Shown: positions 34,173 to 43,693, counted from the stretch's first letter. The stretch: 64,000 bases of DNA from JBDWFY01 sp965275915 (GCA_965275915.1 CBDHYI010000008.1:1302001-1366000), one strand, 5' to 3'. The notes: generated by a model not told the origin, from the letters alone. A program made the numbers and translations.

Positions 34173-34934
34173 ATGCCACGAAGCATGGAGCGGTTGGAAG
34201 ACGCAGGCACGATGGCATCGGATATGGTGAGGGTGACAATCGAACGCGGGCCGGGAGCGCAAAGTCCCGAACAGGTGTTTGAGGTGCCCGCATATGAAAG
34301 CCAGACCGTTCTGGATGTCGTATCGTGGGTGCAGCAGAATATCGATCCCACCCTCAGTTACAGGTTCGCTTGCCGTGTCGGCATGTGCGGCAGCTGCGCG
34401 ATGATGGTCAACGGCGTGCCGCGCTGGACCTGCCGCACCCATATTGCGCGCGTGCTTCAGGACAACGGGGTGACCATCGGGCCGCTGCGCAATCTGCCTC
34501 TGATCAAGGATCTTGCCGTCGACATGGACCCATTCTTCGATAAATGGGTTGCGGCGGAAGGTGTTCATCACGGAGGGCGGACCCGCAACGATCCGATTGC
34601 ACCCGTCGATGAAACGAGTGAAGCGCGCATCGAAGCCAATTCGGGGATCGAGTGCATCAATTGTTCAGTCTGTTATGCGGCCTGCGATACGGTTGCGGGC
34701 AATGCGGATTATCTTGGCCCGGCGGCACTGCAACGCGCCTGGACCCTGCTCAATGACGCCAGGGACGAGGGACGCGCGGCGATTCTGGATGCGGTTTCCG
34801 GCGGCGGCGGCTGCCACAATTGCCATTCGATGGGGTTGTGCACGGCCTTTTGCCCGGCCGAGCTCGACCCGATGTCCGCCATAGCCGGGCTCAAACGCGA
34901 GACAGCCAGATCGTTCTTCCGGCGGGGGCGCTGA
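34173..34934 (+). CDS. Succinate dehydrogenase/fumarate reductase-like iron-sulfur subunit
   Basis: 253 residues. The N-terminal ferredoxin domain carries the 2Fe-2S ligands Cys67, Cys72, Cys75 and Cys87 (YRFACRVGMCGSCAMMVNG, then RWTCRTH). The C-terminal part has two cluster motifs, CINCSVCYAACDTV and CHNCHSMGLCTAFCP, fitting 4Fe-4S and 3Fe-4S centres. It carries electrons between the flavoprotein and membrane quinone. The start may be nearer MERLED or MASDMV; the first ATG was used. It leads an operon with overlapping stop and start codons. Confidence 0.93.
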   Translation: MPRSMERLEDAGTMASDMVRVTIERGPGAQSPEQVFEVPAYESQTVLDVVSWVQQNIDPTLSYRFACRVGMCGSCAMMVNGVPRWTCRTHIARVLQDNGVTIGPLRNLPLIKDLAVDMDPFFDKWVAAEGVHHGGRTRNDPIAPVDETSEARIEANSGIECINCSVCYAACDTVAGNADYLGPAALQRAWTLLNDARDEGRAAILDAVSGGGGCHNCHSMGLCTAFCPAELDPMSAIAGLKRETARSFFRRGR

Positions 34935-35266
34935 TGCTGGATTTAAAGCTCTATATGCTGCAACGGATCACGGCGCTGCTGATGGCGCCGCTGGTGCTGG
35001 GACATCTGGCCCTGATGATTTATGCGATCCAGGGCGGGTTGAGCGCGGCGGAAATCCTGAGCAGGACACAAGGCTCGCTTCTTTGGTTTCTCTATTATGG
35101 AACCTTCGTTGCTGCCGTATCGATCCACGGTGCGATCGGGGTGCGCACGATTGCCCATGAATGGGGCGGTCTGAAAGGTGTGGCGCTGAGTGCTTTGATG
35201 TGGGGCGTCGGGACTGGCCTGTTTGCCCTGGGAGCACGCGCCGTCTGGGCGGTGACGTTCGCATGA
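34934..35266 (+). CDS. Membrane anchor subunit of the fumarate reductase-like complex (first)
   Basis: 110 residues starting in the TGATG overlap with the iron-sulfur gene. It has three hydrophobic helices, with LYMLQRITALLMAPLVLGHLALMIYAIQG at the start, where Arg and His could contact heme b or quinone. A further His lies in SIHGAIGVRTIAHEWGG. The length and layout fit an SdhC/SdhD or FrdC-like anchor. Confidence 0.85.
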   Translation: MLDLKLYMLQRITALLMAPLVLGHLALMIYAIQGGLSAAEILSRTQGSLLWFLYYGTFVAAVSIHGAIGVRTIAHEWGGLKGVALSALMWGVGTGLFALGARAVWAVTFA

Positions 35267-35616
35267 AAGCCGCGGGAAACATAAAATCGCGGGCCCATCC
35301 GCTTTGGCTGGCCTATATCCTGCACCGCCTGTCCGGCCTGGGTCTGGCGCTGTTTCTGCCGCTGCATTTCTGGATATTGTCATTGGCGATGACCGATCCG
35401 GAACGGCTTGACGGGTTCCTGACGATGACACAGTCCGGCATCGTCAAGCTGGCCGAGTTCTCACTGGTGTTTCTTCTTGCGGTCCACATGTTCGGTGGCC
35501 TGCGCCTGATGGCGATGGAATGGCTGCCATGGACCGGACCGCAAAAAACACTGGCAGCGGGCGCGACGGCAGTCTCCTTCCTGATTGCGGGTCTCTTTCT
35601 GTTCAGGGCGGTGTAA
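35263..35616 (+). CDS. Membrane anchor subunit of the fumarate reductase-like complex (second)
   Basis: 117 residues with an ATGA overlap on the first anchor. The sequence SRAHPLWLAYILHRLSGLGLALFLPLHFWIL has the HRxSG and H motifs of cytochrome b556 anchors. Three hydrophobic helices are present. With the first anchor it should hold a heme b and the quinone site in the inner membrane. The flavoprotein ATG follows directly. Confidence 0.87.
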   Translation: MKAAGNIKSRAHPLWLAYILHRLSGLGLALFLPLHFWILSLAMTDPERLDGFLTMTQSGIVKLAEFSLVFLLAVHMFGGLRLMAMEWLPWTGPQKTLAAGATAVSFLIAGLFLFRAV

Positions 35617-35617
35617 C

Positions 35618-37378
35618 ATGCGTTTGTCCGATATTGACCGGCACGACACGGATATCCTGATCCTGGGGACGGGAGGTGCCGGCCTGTTCGCAGCCCTGCA
35701 TGCACAGCAAAGCGCGCCCGAAGGAACGAAGATCACGATTGCCGTTAAGGGCCTGATCGGCAAATGCGGCTGCACCCGAATGGTGCAGGGCGGTTACAAT
35801 GTGGCGCTTGGCGGCGGCGACACGGTCGAGCGGCATTTCATGGATACGATCCATGGCGGCAAATGGCTGCCCAATCAGGATATGGCCTGGCGGCTGTGCG
35901 AGCAGGCGGTTGTCCGCATCCGGGAGCTTGAAAACGAGATCGGATGCTTCTTTGACCGCAACGAAGACGGTTCGCTGCACCAGAAGGCCTTTGCCGGGCA
36001 GACCGCCGACCGCACCGTGCACAAAGGGGATCTCACGGGCATCGAAATCATCAACCGCCTGATGGAAAAGGTTCTGGCCAGCGGCGTTGAAAAACTGCAG
36101 GAGCACCGCGCGGTCGGGCTGATCCCGACCCGGGACGGTTCGGCCCTGGCCGGTGTCCTGATGATCGATATGCGCACGGGCCGGTTCCGCCTGGTGCGGG
36201 CCAAAGCGGTGCTGATGGCCACCGGCGGCGGGCCGACAATGTATAAGTACCACACGCCCTCCGGTGACAAGACAATGGATGGTCTTGCCATGGCGCTGCG
36301 GGCGGGATTGTCTCTGCGCGACATGGAGATGGTCCAGTTCCACCCTACAGGTCTGCTGGCGGGCGATCATACCCGCATGACCGGCACAGTGCTGGAAGAA
36401 GGACTGCGCGGCGCCGGCGGACAGCTGATCAGCCATTCCGGCCGGCGGTTCATGTTCGATTACGATCCTGAAGGCGAACGGGCCACTCGCGATGTTGTCA
36501 GCCGCGGCATCTATGCGGAGATGCGAAAGAACAACAATCCCGATCAGGAGGGTGTGTTCATTTCCATGTCCCATCTTGGGCCGGACACCGTACGCAAGAA
36601 ATTCAAGGGCATGGTCAAACGCTGCCAGGATTGCGGATTTGATCTGGCGGCTGGCAAGGTCGAAGTCGTGCCGACGGCGCACTATTTCATGGGCGGTGTT
36701 GTGGTGGACGTGGACACACGCACGGCACTTGAAGGCCTTTACGTGGCGGGCGAAGATGCGGGTGGCGCGCACGGATCCAACCGGCTGGGCGGCAATGGCG
36801 TTGCGAACTCGACTGTCTATGGCGGCATTGCGGGCGACATAATGGGCGACGACATTCGGTCCATCGGAACGCTGCGCGAGCCGGATGAAGCCATCCTTGC
36901 CTCGGAGTTTGAACGCGCGATTGATCCGCTGAGCAAAAAGCCGGATCTGGTTCTTCCCTTGCGCAAACGGCTGCAGGATCTGATGTGGGACGATGTCGGG
37001 GTGATGCGAACGGAAACCGGCATGAAACGCGGCCTGAACGGCATCGCCGAGGTTTCCGATGCGCTGATGCAGATCGGCGTTGCGGATGATAATCTGGCGT
37101 TCAACCTGACGTGGCACGACTGGCTGAACCTCCGCTCCCTTTGCGACATTTCCGAAGTGATCACAAAGGCGGGGCTTGCCCGGGAGAATTCACGCGGCGC
37201 CCATTACCGCGAGGATCATCCCGAGCCCGGCCCGATGGAGGACAGCACCTTCACCGTCGCCCGGCTGCGGGACGATCGTGTTAAGGTCGAAACGGAGCCG
37301 GTCCAATTCACCATCGTGCGCCCGGGTGAAACCATTTTACCTGAAGGCGAACCTGAAACACTGGTGGCTGCACAATGA
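35618..37378 (+). CDS. Succinate dehydrogenase/fumarate reductase-like flavoprotein lacking the covalent-FAD His
   Basis: 586 residues from ATG 35618 (MRLSDIDRHDTDILILGTGGAG). The FAD GxGxxG motif, the substrate loop EMVQFHPTGLL, the active-site GLRGAGG and the FAD-binding HGSNRLGGNG are all in place. The covalent-FAD His of SdhA/FrdA is missing. The segment reads GCTRMVQGGYNVAL, so Cys52 aligns with that His. FAD is then probably bound non-covalently, as in some fumarate reductases and L-aspartate oxidase. The gene ends overlapping the fumarase alpha gene by 4 nt, so its reaction is likely succinate/fumarate interconversion. Confidence 0.9.
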   Translation: MRLSDIDRHDTDILILGTGGAGLFAALHAQQSAPEGTKITIAVKGLIGKCGCTRMVQGGYNVALGGGDTVERHFMDTIHGGKWLPNQDMAWRLCEQAVVRIRELENEIGCFFDRNEDGSLHQKAFAGQTADRTVHKGDLTGIEIINRLMEKVLASGVEKLQEHRAVGLIPTRDGSALAGVLMIDMRTGRFRLVRAKAVLMATGGGPTMYKYHTPSGDKTMDGLAMALRAGLSLRDMEMVQFHPTGLLAGDHTRMTGTVLEEGLRGAGGQLISHSGRRFMFDYDPEGERATRDVVSRGIYAEMRKNNNPDQEGVFISMSHLGPDTVRKKFKGMVKRCQDCGFDLAAGKVEVVPTAHYFMGGVVVDVDTRTALEGLYVAGEDAGGAHGSNRLGGNGVANSTVYGGIAGDIMGDDIRSIGTLREPDEAILASEFERAIDPLSKKPDLVLPLRKRLQDLMWDDVGVMRTETGMKRGLNGIAEVSDALMQIGVADDNLAFNLTWHDWLNLRSLCDISEVITKAGLARENSRGAHYREDHPEPGPMEDSTFTVARLRDDRVKVETEPVQFTIVRPGETILPEGEPETLVAAQ

Positions 37379-38331
37379 TCCCGATCAACCTTATCCAGAA
37401 AACCGCTGAAACCCTGATGGACAAAGCGGCGATTGAAATCCCCAAGGATTACCTTGACGGCCTCAAAGCCGCGGCGAAAACGGAGGACGGTGAGCTGTCC
37501 TCCTTTGTCCTTAAAGCGATGCTGGAAAACTATGAGGCCGCAAAAGAAGATCGGCGTGCGATGTGCGGCGATACCGGCGTGCCGCGCTGGTTTGTTAAAA
37601 TGGGCAATGAGGCCTCAGTTGAAGGGGGCATGATTGCGCTTGAAGCGGCGCTGCGCCGGGCGACGGCCAATGCGACCAACGGCGTCCCCTTGCGTCCCAA
37701 CCGGGTGCACCCGCTCTGGCGCACCGACCACGACAATAATGTGGGCATCGGCGCGCCGGAAATCGAATACGGCTTTGAACCGGATGGCGACTGGATCGAT
37801 CTGATCACGGTTCATAAAGGGGGGCTGTTCGGGACCGACTACCGGATGCTGTTCCCCTCCGACGGCATTCAGGGGATCAAACGGTTTTATCTTGACAGCC
37901 TGATGGCCTTCGGCAAGCGCGGGCTTGCCTGTCAGCCTGCGATCATCGGCATCGGGCTGGGCGGCTCAAAGGATATCTGCATGACGCTGGGCAAGCGCGC
38001 CTCCACGCTGCGTATCGTTGGCAGCCGCAACGCCGACCCCAAGATCGCGGAGCTGGAAGAAGAGTTCAAGGAACTTGGAAACTCCATTGGCATGGGTGCC
38101 ATGGGTTTTGTTGGCAAGAACATGGTCATCCAGTGCAACATTGAAGTCGGTTATTGCCACACGGGCGGGATGCCCATGTCCGTGCATGCGTTCTGTCTTT
38201 CCTCGCGCCGGGCGGTGGCCCGTCTTTATCCCGACGGGTGGGTTGAGCACAGAACCGATCCGGACTGGTTCACGGATTATCAGCGACGCGAAACCATTGA
38301 CTGGGAATCGGTGAAGGAGGCAGCGGAATGA
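37375..38331 (+). CDS. Class I fumarate hydratase/L(+)-tartrate dehydratase alpha subunit
   Basis: 318 residues. The iron-sulfur ligands include Cys64 in MCGDTGVPRWF and further cysteines in LACQPAIIGIG and QCNIEVGYCHTGG. Residues GIGAPEIEYGFEPDG and HKGGLFGTDYRM are family blocks. It is the N-terminal half of a two-subunit, oxygen-sensitive 4Fe-4S hydro-lyase. The ATGA overlap with the flavoprotein gene and with the beta gene suggests coupled translation. Fumarate to malate is the more likely reaction, given the adjacent fumarate reductase; tartrate or mesaconate are alternatives. Confidence 0.88.
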   Translation: MIPINLIQKTAETLMDKAAIEIPKDYLDGLKAAAKTEDGELSSFVLKAMLENYEAAKEDRRAMCGDTGVPRWFVKMGNEASVEGGMIALEAALRRATANATNGVPLRPNRVHPLWRTDHDNNVGIGAPEIEYGFEPDGDWIDLITVHKGGLFGTDYRMLFPSDGIQGIKRFYLDSLMAFGKRGLACQPAIIGIGLGGSKDICMTLGKRASTLRIVGSRNADPKIAELEEEFKELGNSIGMGAMGFVGKNMVIQCNIEVGYCHTGGMPMSVHAFCLSSRRAVARLYPDGWVEHRTDPDWFTDYQRRETIDWESVKEAAE

Positions 38332-38996
38332 GCGGTCCGCGCCAAATCCGGCTGTCGACAACGCCCACCGCCGAGGCGATTGCCCACCTGCGTCTGGGCG
38401 ATGTCGTCTATCTTGACGGGCTGATGTATACGGCTCGGGAGGGCGTATACATGCGTGCACTGGAGGATAAGGCCAATATCCCGATGGAACTGCCATCGCA
38501 ATCGGCGGCCAACTTCCACTGCTCACCCGCGGCGCGGATCAACGCGGACGGCTCATTTGAAATGGGCGCGGTCACCGCCACGGCCTCGTTCCGGTTTGCC
38601 AAATGGCTGCCTGAATGGATGGCCAAGACCGGGGCAAAACTGATTGTCGGCAAAGGCGGAATGACCTCGAAAGACTATAAGGATTACTTCGTGCCCAACG
38701 GCGCCGTCTATCTGTCCACGGTCGGCTACGGCACGGGCGCGCTTTTGGGCCGTGGCGTGGAAAATGTCGAAGCCGTGCACTGGAACGAGGAACTGGGTCT
38801 GGCGCAGGCCATGTGGGTGATCAGGTGCAACCGCATGGGTCCGTTCATCGTGGCCTCCGACCTGAACGGCGATTGCCTGTTTGAACGGGAAAACGCCAAG
38901 ATTGCCGAAAATGTTGCCCGCGTCTATGAGGGAACGAAACCGGCGGTGCTGAAGCGCTACGGTGAAAGCGATGACCGGACGGATGAGGTCATCTGA
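38328..38996 (+). CDS. Class I fumarate hydratase/L(+)-tartrate dehydratase beta subunit
   Basis: 222 residues. Conserved blocks are GDVVYLDGLMYTAREGVYMRALE, the GKGGMTSKDYKDYF motif and HWNEELGLAQAMWVI. It matches the C-terminal swivelling half of fumarase A or the TtdB subunit. It works with the alpha subunit in the cytoplasm. It ends an operon of six genes with overlaps of 1-4 nt at four of the five junctions, which strongly implies a common product chain. Confidence 0.9.
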   Translation: MSGPRQIRLSTTPTAEAIAHLRLGDVVYLDGLMYTAREGVYMRALEDKANIPMELPSQSAANFHCSPAARINADGSFEMGAVTATASFRFAKWLPEWMAKTGAKLIVGKGGMTSKDYKDYFVPNGAVYLSTVGYGTGALLGRGVENVEAVHWNEELGLAQAMWVIRCNRMGPFIVASDLNGDCLFERENAKIAENVARVYEGTKPAVLKRYGESDDRTDEVI

Positions 38997-39036
38997 TCCT
39001 TAAGCCGCGGGCCCAAAAACTGACGGTGTCCCAGGA

Positions 39037-39939
39037 TCATGATCCGGCCACCGCCGCGCTTTCCTGTGCTTTTTTGATCACCCGGTTCAGAGCGTCATAA
39101 AGAGCGTCCACCGCCTGCGCCTTGACCTGGTCCTTGCGGTAGGCAAGACCCAGGGTGCGGGTAGGGGCATCGGGCCCCAGATCAAGGCTTCTCACTGGAA
39201 CATTGTCGTAAGGTTTAACCGCAAGCCTTGGCACAATCGACACGCCAAGGTTTGCATGCACCATGCTTGCGATCGCTTCGGGACTGTCCAGTTCCATCGT
39301 TTCCGTCACGCGGATGCGCTTGGACAGGATCCAGTTATCGATCAGCGCGCCGACGACCGCGTTGCGGTTGAAGCGGATATAGGGTTTTTCGGTCAGCAGG
39401 GAAATCGGGTCGTCCTCCGTCTCCTCGACCGCCGCAATCAGCTGCATCGGTTCCCTTACAAGTTCGCGGAAATGGACGCCCACCGGCATCAGATGCGGTT
39501 TGGTGATGATCGCGGCATCAAGATCTCCCCGCTCGATGCTGGTAAGCAGCGTGCTGGTCAAACCGGGACGGATGTGAAGTCCGATTTGCGGAAATTCAGC
39601 TTTCAGAACGGCCATCGCCTGCGGCGTCAGACCCGTCAGGGTCGTCCGCAAGGCACCCAGCCGAACGACCCCGCTCAACCCGCCATCGGCCAGCACCGAG
39701 GGCACCAGAGTGTCATACTCGGCAATCAGCTTGCGGGCCTTTGCAACCACCTGACGGGCAATGGGCGTCAGTTCCGGCGTCCTGGTGTTGCGATCGAACA
39801 AAGCAATGCCAAGATCGGCCTCAAGCGCCTGCATCTGCTGACTGACCGCCGCATGTGTGACATGAACCACCTCCGCCGCAGCGCTGAAAGTGTTCGTATC
39901 CGCGATGGCAACCAAGGTCCGAAGCTGTCGAATTGTCAT
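39037..39939 (-). CDS. LysR-family regulator beside the fumarate operon
   Basis: 300 residues from ATG 39939 (MTIRQLRTLVAIADTNTFSAAAEVVHVTHAAVSQQ); the frame is open to 40146, but the extra stretch lacks protein character. It has a normal HTH and effector domain. It converges on the fumarase operon, with 40 bp between the two stops, so it need not regulate it, but no other target is obvious. The region upstream of its start is AT-rich and likely holds its promoter. Confidence 0.92.
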   Translation of the reverse strand: MTIRQLRTLVAIADTNTFSAAAEVVHVTHAAVSQQMQALEADLGIALFDRNTRTPELTPIARQVVAKARKLIAEYDTLVPSVLADGGLSGVVRLGALRTTLTGLTPQAMAVLKAEFPQIGLHIRPGLTSTLLTSIERGDLDAAIITKPHLMPVGVHFRELVREPMQLIAAVEETEDDPISLLTEKPYIRFNRNAVVGALIDNWILSKRIRVTETMELDSPEAIASMVHANLGVSIVPRLAVKPYDNVPVRSLDLGPDAPTRTLGLAYRKDQVKAQAVDALYDALNRVIKKAQESAAVAGS

Positions 39940-40272
39940 GATGGGCGGGTTTCCATTGAAAGATATATTTTCAGTAAATTGGGGATGCCTTGAAATTTGT
40001 AAAGATAAACTTATGATTTGGATTTGTTGCGGGCGGTGTTCGTGAGCCGGGAGTTGCCGTTGCAGGTGCTCACCCCAAGCGTCAGTTCGGCGGGATGTGT
40101 CAAAGAATGATCCAAACGGTGGTTTCGGGCCAAAGCCGACATTCACCCGCGCGGCAGCGACCCCCGACAGAGCCCAAAATACCGGATTCTGCGGAATTGA
40201 TGTCTATCTGCTTTGATCAAGTTGAGGAACGCCCTGGGACGCTCGCGGTGAGGACCTGGGGCTCGGCGCACA

Positions 40273-40872
40273 TTAATCCGGTGCTCCAAAGTCCAGGCTG
40301 TTGGGCAGATAGTTGAACAGCTCCAGCCGCGGTGACAGTCCGTTGCCCAGCCGAAGCGCGCTCAGGCTCGCGGGAGCGACTGGAATGATGCGTGCGGGAT
40401 CAAGGCCGACATAGTGCTGCAGGATTGCGCGGATGACACCGCCGTGGCAGACGACAAGCAGGTTCTCGCAAGGATCGCGCCGTTCTGCTTCGATCACACC
40501 GGTGACCCGAGCGACGAAGTCCATCCAGGATTCTCCGCCTGGTGGCGCGGATGTGCCGGCGCGCCAGCCCTGATAGGCGGCCTCGTCCTCGGTGCGAATG
40601 TCGTCAATGGCGCGACCGGTCCAGTTACCCACGTCAATCTCGCGTAAGCTCTCCGTGAATCTGGGGGTCTGTGCACCGATTCGAAGCGCGGTTTCCCGTA
40701 CGCGTTTGAGATCGGAGGAAACCGCGCGGCAATGCCCTATGGTCTTGATCGTCTGGCGCAATGCATCGGCTTGATCTTCGCCAAGACCGGACAGGCCGAC
40801 ATCCGCCTGACCCTGTAGTCGCCGTGTTGCATTCCACTCCGACTGACCATGCCGAACCAACAACAACCGCAT
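40273..40872 (-). CDS. Histidine phosphatase (phosphoglycerate mutase-like)
   Basis: 199 residues with the phosphohistidine motif LVRHGQSEWNATRRLQGQ at residues 4-21, and later LVVCHGGVIRAIL with the second catalytic His. Family members dephosphorylate sugar phosphates or cobalamin precursors. Its stop is 1 bp beyond the ABC ATPase start of the operon (shared base 40872), and it ends the RpiR-ABC operon. It may remove a phosphate from the imported compound. Confidence 0.9.
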   Translation of the reverse strand: MRLLLVRHGQSEWNATRRLQGQADVGLSGLGEDQADALRQTIKTIGHCRAVSSDLKRVRETALRIGAQTPRFTESLREIDVGNWTGRAIDDIRTEDEAAYQGWRAGTSAPPGGESWMDFVARVTGVIEAERRDPCENLLVVCHGGVIRAILQHYVGLDPARIIPVAPASLSALRLGNGLSPRLELFNYLPNSLDFGAPD

Positions 40873-41930
40873 CAGCCGACCCTTTCCCCATCTGGGCCGA
40901 ACCAGCAGTCCGGCCGCTGAGGCAGGCAGAATTGGATCGTGTCGCCGATCCGCGCCTCAGGCGCGCGGTCGACAATGGCGGTCAGACGTAAGCCGTCGCA
41001 CAGGCCCGTGACCATCGTGCGCCCGGCAATCGCGCTGGTTTCGACCAGTTCCATCGGCAGCGTGGTTTCGCCCTCGCTGTCGCTCAGCTTAACCGCTTCG
41101 GCGCGGTACATCGCCAGGCAATCATCGGCGGGCGGCGAGACGGGCATGCGCCGGCCTCCTACCTTGTAGCCGGTGCCGTTCTTGACGACCGGTACCATGT
41201 TGCTGGGCGGCGTGCCGACGAAGGTTGCCACGAAAGCCGTTTCCGGGCGATCCACCAGATCGGCCGGGGTACCGAACTGCTGCACCCGGCCATGGTTCAT
41301 TACCGCCACATGCGTGGCCATCGTCATCGCCTCGATCTGGTCGTGGGTGACGTAGACCGTGGTCGCCCCGGTCGCGCGGTGCAGGCGCATGAGTTCAGTG
41401 CGCATTTCGACCCGCAGCTTGGCGTCGAGGTTCGACAGCGGTTCGTCGAACAACAGGACCGACGGCTTCGGCGCAATGGTCCGCGCAATGGCAACGCGTT
41501 GCTGCTGTCCGCCCGAGATTTCATTAGGGTAGCGGTCCGCCAGTTGTCCGATATCCAGGAGATTGAGAACCTCTGCGATCCGGGCGGCGCGGTCCGCTTT
41601 TGGCATCTTCATGACCTTCAGCGGCCATTCAACATTGCCGCGCACCGACATGTGCGGCCAAAGCGCGTAGGACTGAAACACCAGGCCGGAATTGCGCCTG
41701 GCCGGATCGACGGTCCAGTTGCGATCCCCGTCCGACACGGTTTGTCCGTCGAACACGATCTGCCCGGCGGACGGCAATTCGAGCCCGGCGAGCATTCGAA
41801 GAAGCGTGGTCTTACCGCAGCCGGAGGGTCCAAGCAGAACCAGGAACGCGCCGTCGGGCACCGAGATAGAAACGTCCGCCACGGCCTCGAATTTGCCGAA
41901 CCGTTTGCTAAGTGTACGAATTTCCAGCAT
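40872..41930 (-). CDS. ABC transporter ATP-binding protein (FbpC/PotA type)
   Basis: 352 residues: Walker A GPSGCGKTT, Q-loop region, signature EISGGQQQRVAIAR and Walker B VLLFDEPLSNLDAKLR. The C-terminal TOBE-like extension has conserved residues of the iron/polyamine/hexose-phosphate importers. It couples ATP hydrolysis to the FbpB-type permease that precedes it by 8 bp. Confidence 0.95.
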   Translation of the reverse strand: MLEIRTLSKRFGKFEAVADVSISVPDGAFLVLLGPSGCGKTTLLRMLAGLELPSAGQIVFDGQTVSDGDRNWTVDPARRNSGLVFQSYALWPHMSVRGNVEWPLKVMKMPKADRAARIAEVLNLLDIGQLADRYPNEISGGQQQRVAIARTIAPKPSVLLFDEPLSNLDAKLRVEMRTELMRLHRATGATTVYVTHDQIEAMTMATHVAVMNHGRVQQFGTPADLVDRPETAFVATFVGTPPSNMVPVVKNGTGYKVGGRRMPVSPPADDCLAMYRAEAVKLSDSEGETTLPMELVETSAIAGRTMVTGLCDGLRLTAIVDRAPEARIGDTIQFCLPQRPDCWFGPDGERVG

Positions 41931-41938
41931 GGGATCCT

Positions 41939-43693
41939 TCAGTTCTGCAGCCAGGGCTGGGATTTGGTTTGCAGCCGGTTGGCGATCAGTGAGGCGGCGA
42001 TCGAGATGAACAGGATCACGACCGTAATCGCGTTGGCGAATTGTCCGAAGCCTTCGGAGGCGTAGCGATAGGCCACAACAGACAGGACCGGCATCGTCGG
42101 CGTGAAGAGAAGCACCACCAGCGAAAGGTCCCGGATGATCTTGACGAAGATCAGGATGCCCCCGGCGGCCAGTCCGCGGATTGCCAGCGGCACCGTGATG
42201 GCGAAAAGTCTGCGGGCAAAGCCGGCGCCGGTGATGCGCGCGCTCTCCTCCAACTCGCCGCCCACCTGTTGTATCACGGCACGGCCGGTTTGTACCGAAA
42301 ACGGCAACAGATAGGCCGTACCCGCGATGACCAGGAGCGCGAAGGTGCCGTAGAGGGCCGGTAAAGGCCCGATGGGCGCACCCAGATAGGCGATATAGGC
42401 CGCGCCAAAGGCGATGCCGGGCACCAGCAGCGGCAGAAAGCTGATTTGCGTGATGGTTGCCGACGCCCAGCCTTCGCGGAACCTGGCCGTGGTGTAGGAG
42501 GCCAGGAGCCCGACGAACATGCCCGTAAAGGCCACCGCAAGACCGAGACCCAGTGTTACCGTCAGTGCCCGGACGATATCTTCATTGTAAGCGATGCCGG
42601 GAATGCCCTGAGCGAAGGACGGGTTGCTCTCGCCCAGCCAATAGTGCAGCGTCCAGTTGGAAAAGAGGTTGGCCGAAGACGGCGCAAAGCTGGATGCGGT
42701 CAACACAATCACCGGGATCACGGTCGAGCTGAGCAGGACCGCTGCAGCCACAGCCAGTAGCGGCCAACGCGCGCCGCGCAGATCGAACCGTTTGGCGCGC
42801 CCGCCCTTGCCGGTAATCGTCGCATAAGATCGACGGCCCGAGACGATCCGGTTGCCGGCCCAGAGGAAGACGCCGGAGATCAGCACGAGCAGGATGCCGA
42901 TCACGTAGCCGCGCCCGACCTGACCGACCTCTATCATGCCGAAAAGGCGCGTCGACAGGGTTTGCATCCTGACGGGCAATCCCAACAGCGCGGGTGTGGC
43001 AAAGTTTGAGACCGCACCCGCGAAGCAGAGCGATCCGGCCGCCACCAGCGCCGGCGTCGTTACCGGCAGGATGATCCCCATGAGGATGCGTCGTCCCTTC
43101 GCACCGGCGATCTGCGCCGCCTCGACGAGGTCCGAGTTCACGGTTGCAAGGGCCGCCGCAATGATCGTGAACGCGAGGCTGAAATAGTGCAGTGTCAGTA
43201 CGATCAGCGTCGGCACGATGCCCCAGGCCAGCCAGTCGGGGATGTCGAGCCCCATCCCATGCAGCCATCCCGCCTGACCGCCGACGCGATCATTGCGAAA
43301 CAGCGAGCCCCAGGCCAACGCGGCCGCGAACGAGGGTATCATGAAAGGCAGGGTCGCCATGATCCCGATTGTCTTGCGGAACGGAATGTTGGTCATCACC
43401 ACGAGCCAGGCCAGGAATCCGCCCAACAGCACACAAGCCGTCGAGACCACCACACCGATCAGGAGCGTGTTGCCCAAAGGCTTGTAGAACAGGTTTTCCG
43501 ACAGCCGGCCCGTCAGCACGTCGGACCAGGCCTTGATCGTGTCGGGCTGCAGCGTAAACACCACCGTTCTGATCAGCGGCAGAACAATCAGGGCAATCAG
43601 CAGGGTCAACACCACCGCCTTCAGCACCGTGCCCTGTCGAAACACCGCACGCCGTCCATGCCGGTCCATGGCTGCATCCGTCATCGAAGTCAC
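41939..43693 (-). CDS. ABC transporter permease with two fused domains (FbpB type)
   Basis: 584 residues with about 12 hydrophobic segments in two homologous halves. Each half has an ABC EAA-like loop: EAAQIAGAKGRRILMGIILP in the first, and ESARITGAGFARRLFAITVP in the second. Such fused permeases belong to the Fe3+/AfuB class. It forms the membrane channel with the adjacent ATPase. Confidence 0.92.
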   Translation of the reverse strand: MTSMTDAAMDRHGRRAVFRQGTVLKAVVLTLLIALIVLPLIRTVVFTLQPDTIKAWSDVLTGRLSENLFYKPLGNTLLIGVVVSTACVLLGGFLAWLVVMTNIPFRKTIGIMATLPFMIPSFAAALAWGSLFRNDRVGGQAGWLHGMGLDIPDWLAWGIVPTLIVLTLHYFSLAFTIIAAALATVNSDLVEAAQIAGAKGRRILMGIILPVTTPALVAAGSLCFAGAVSNFATPALLGLPVRMQTLSTRLFGMIEVGQVGRGYVIGILLVLISGVFLWAGNRIVSGRRSYATITGKGGRAKRFDLRGARWPLLAVAAAVLLSSTVIPVIVLTASSFAPSSANLFSNWTLHYWLGESNPSFAQGIPGIAYNEDIVRALTVTLGLGLAVAFTGMFVGLLASYTTARFREGWASATITQISFLPLLVPGIAFGAAYIAYLGAPIGPLPALYGTFALLVIAGTAYLLPFSVQTGRAVIQQVGGELEESARITGAGFARRLFAITVPLAIRGLAAGGILIFVKIIRDLSLVVLLFTPTMPVLSVVAYRYASEGFGQFANAITVVILFISIAASLIANRLQTKSQPWLQN

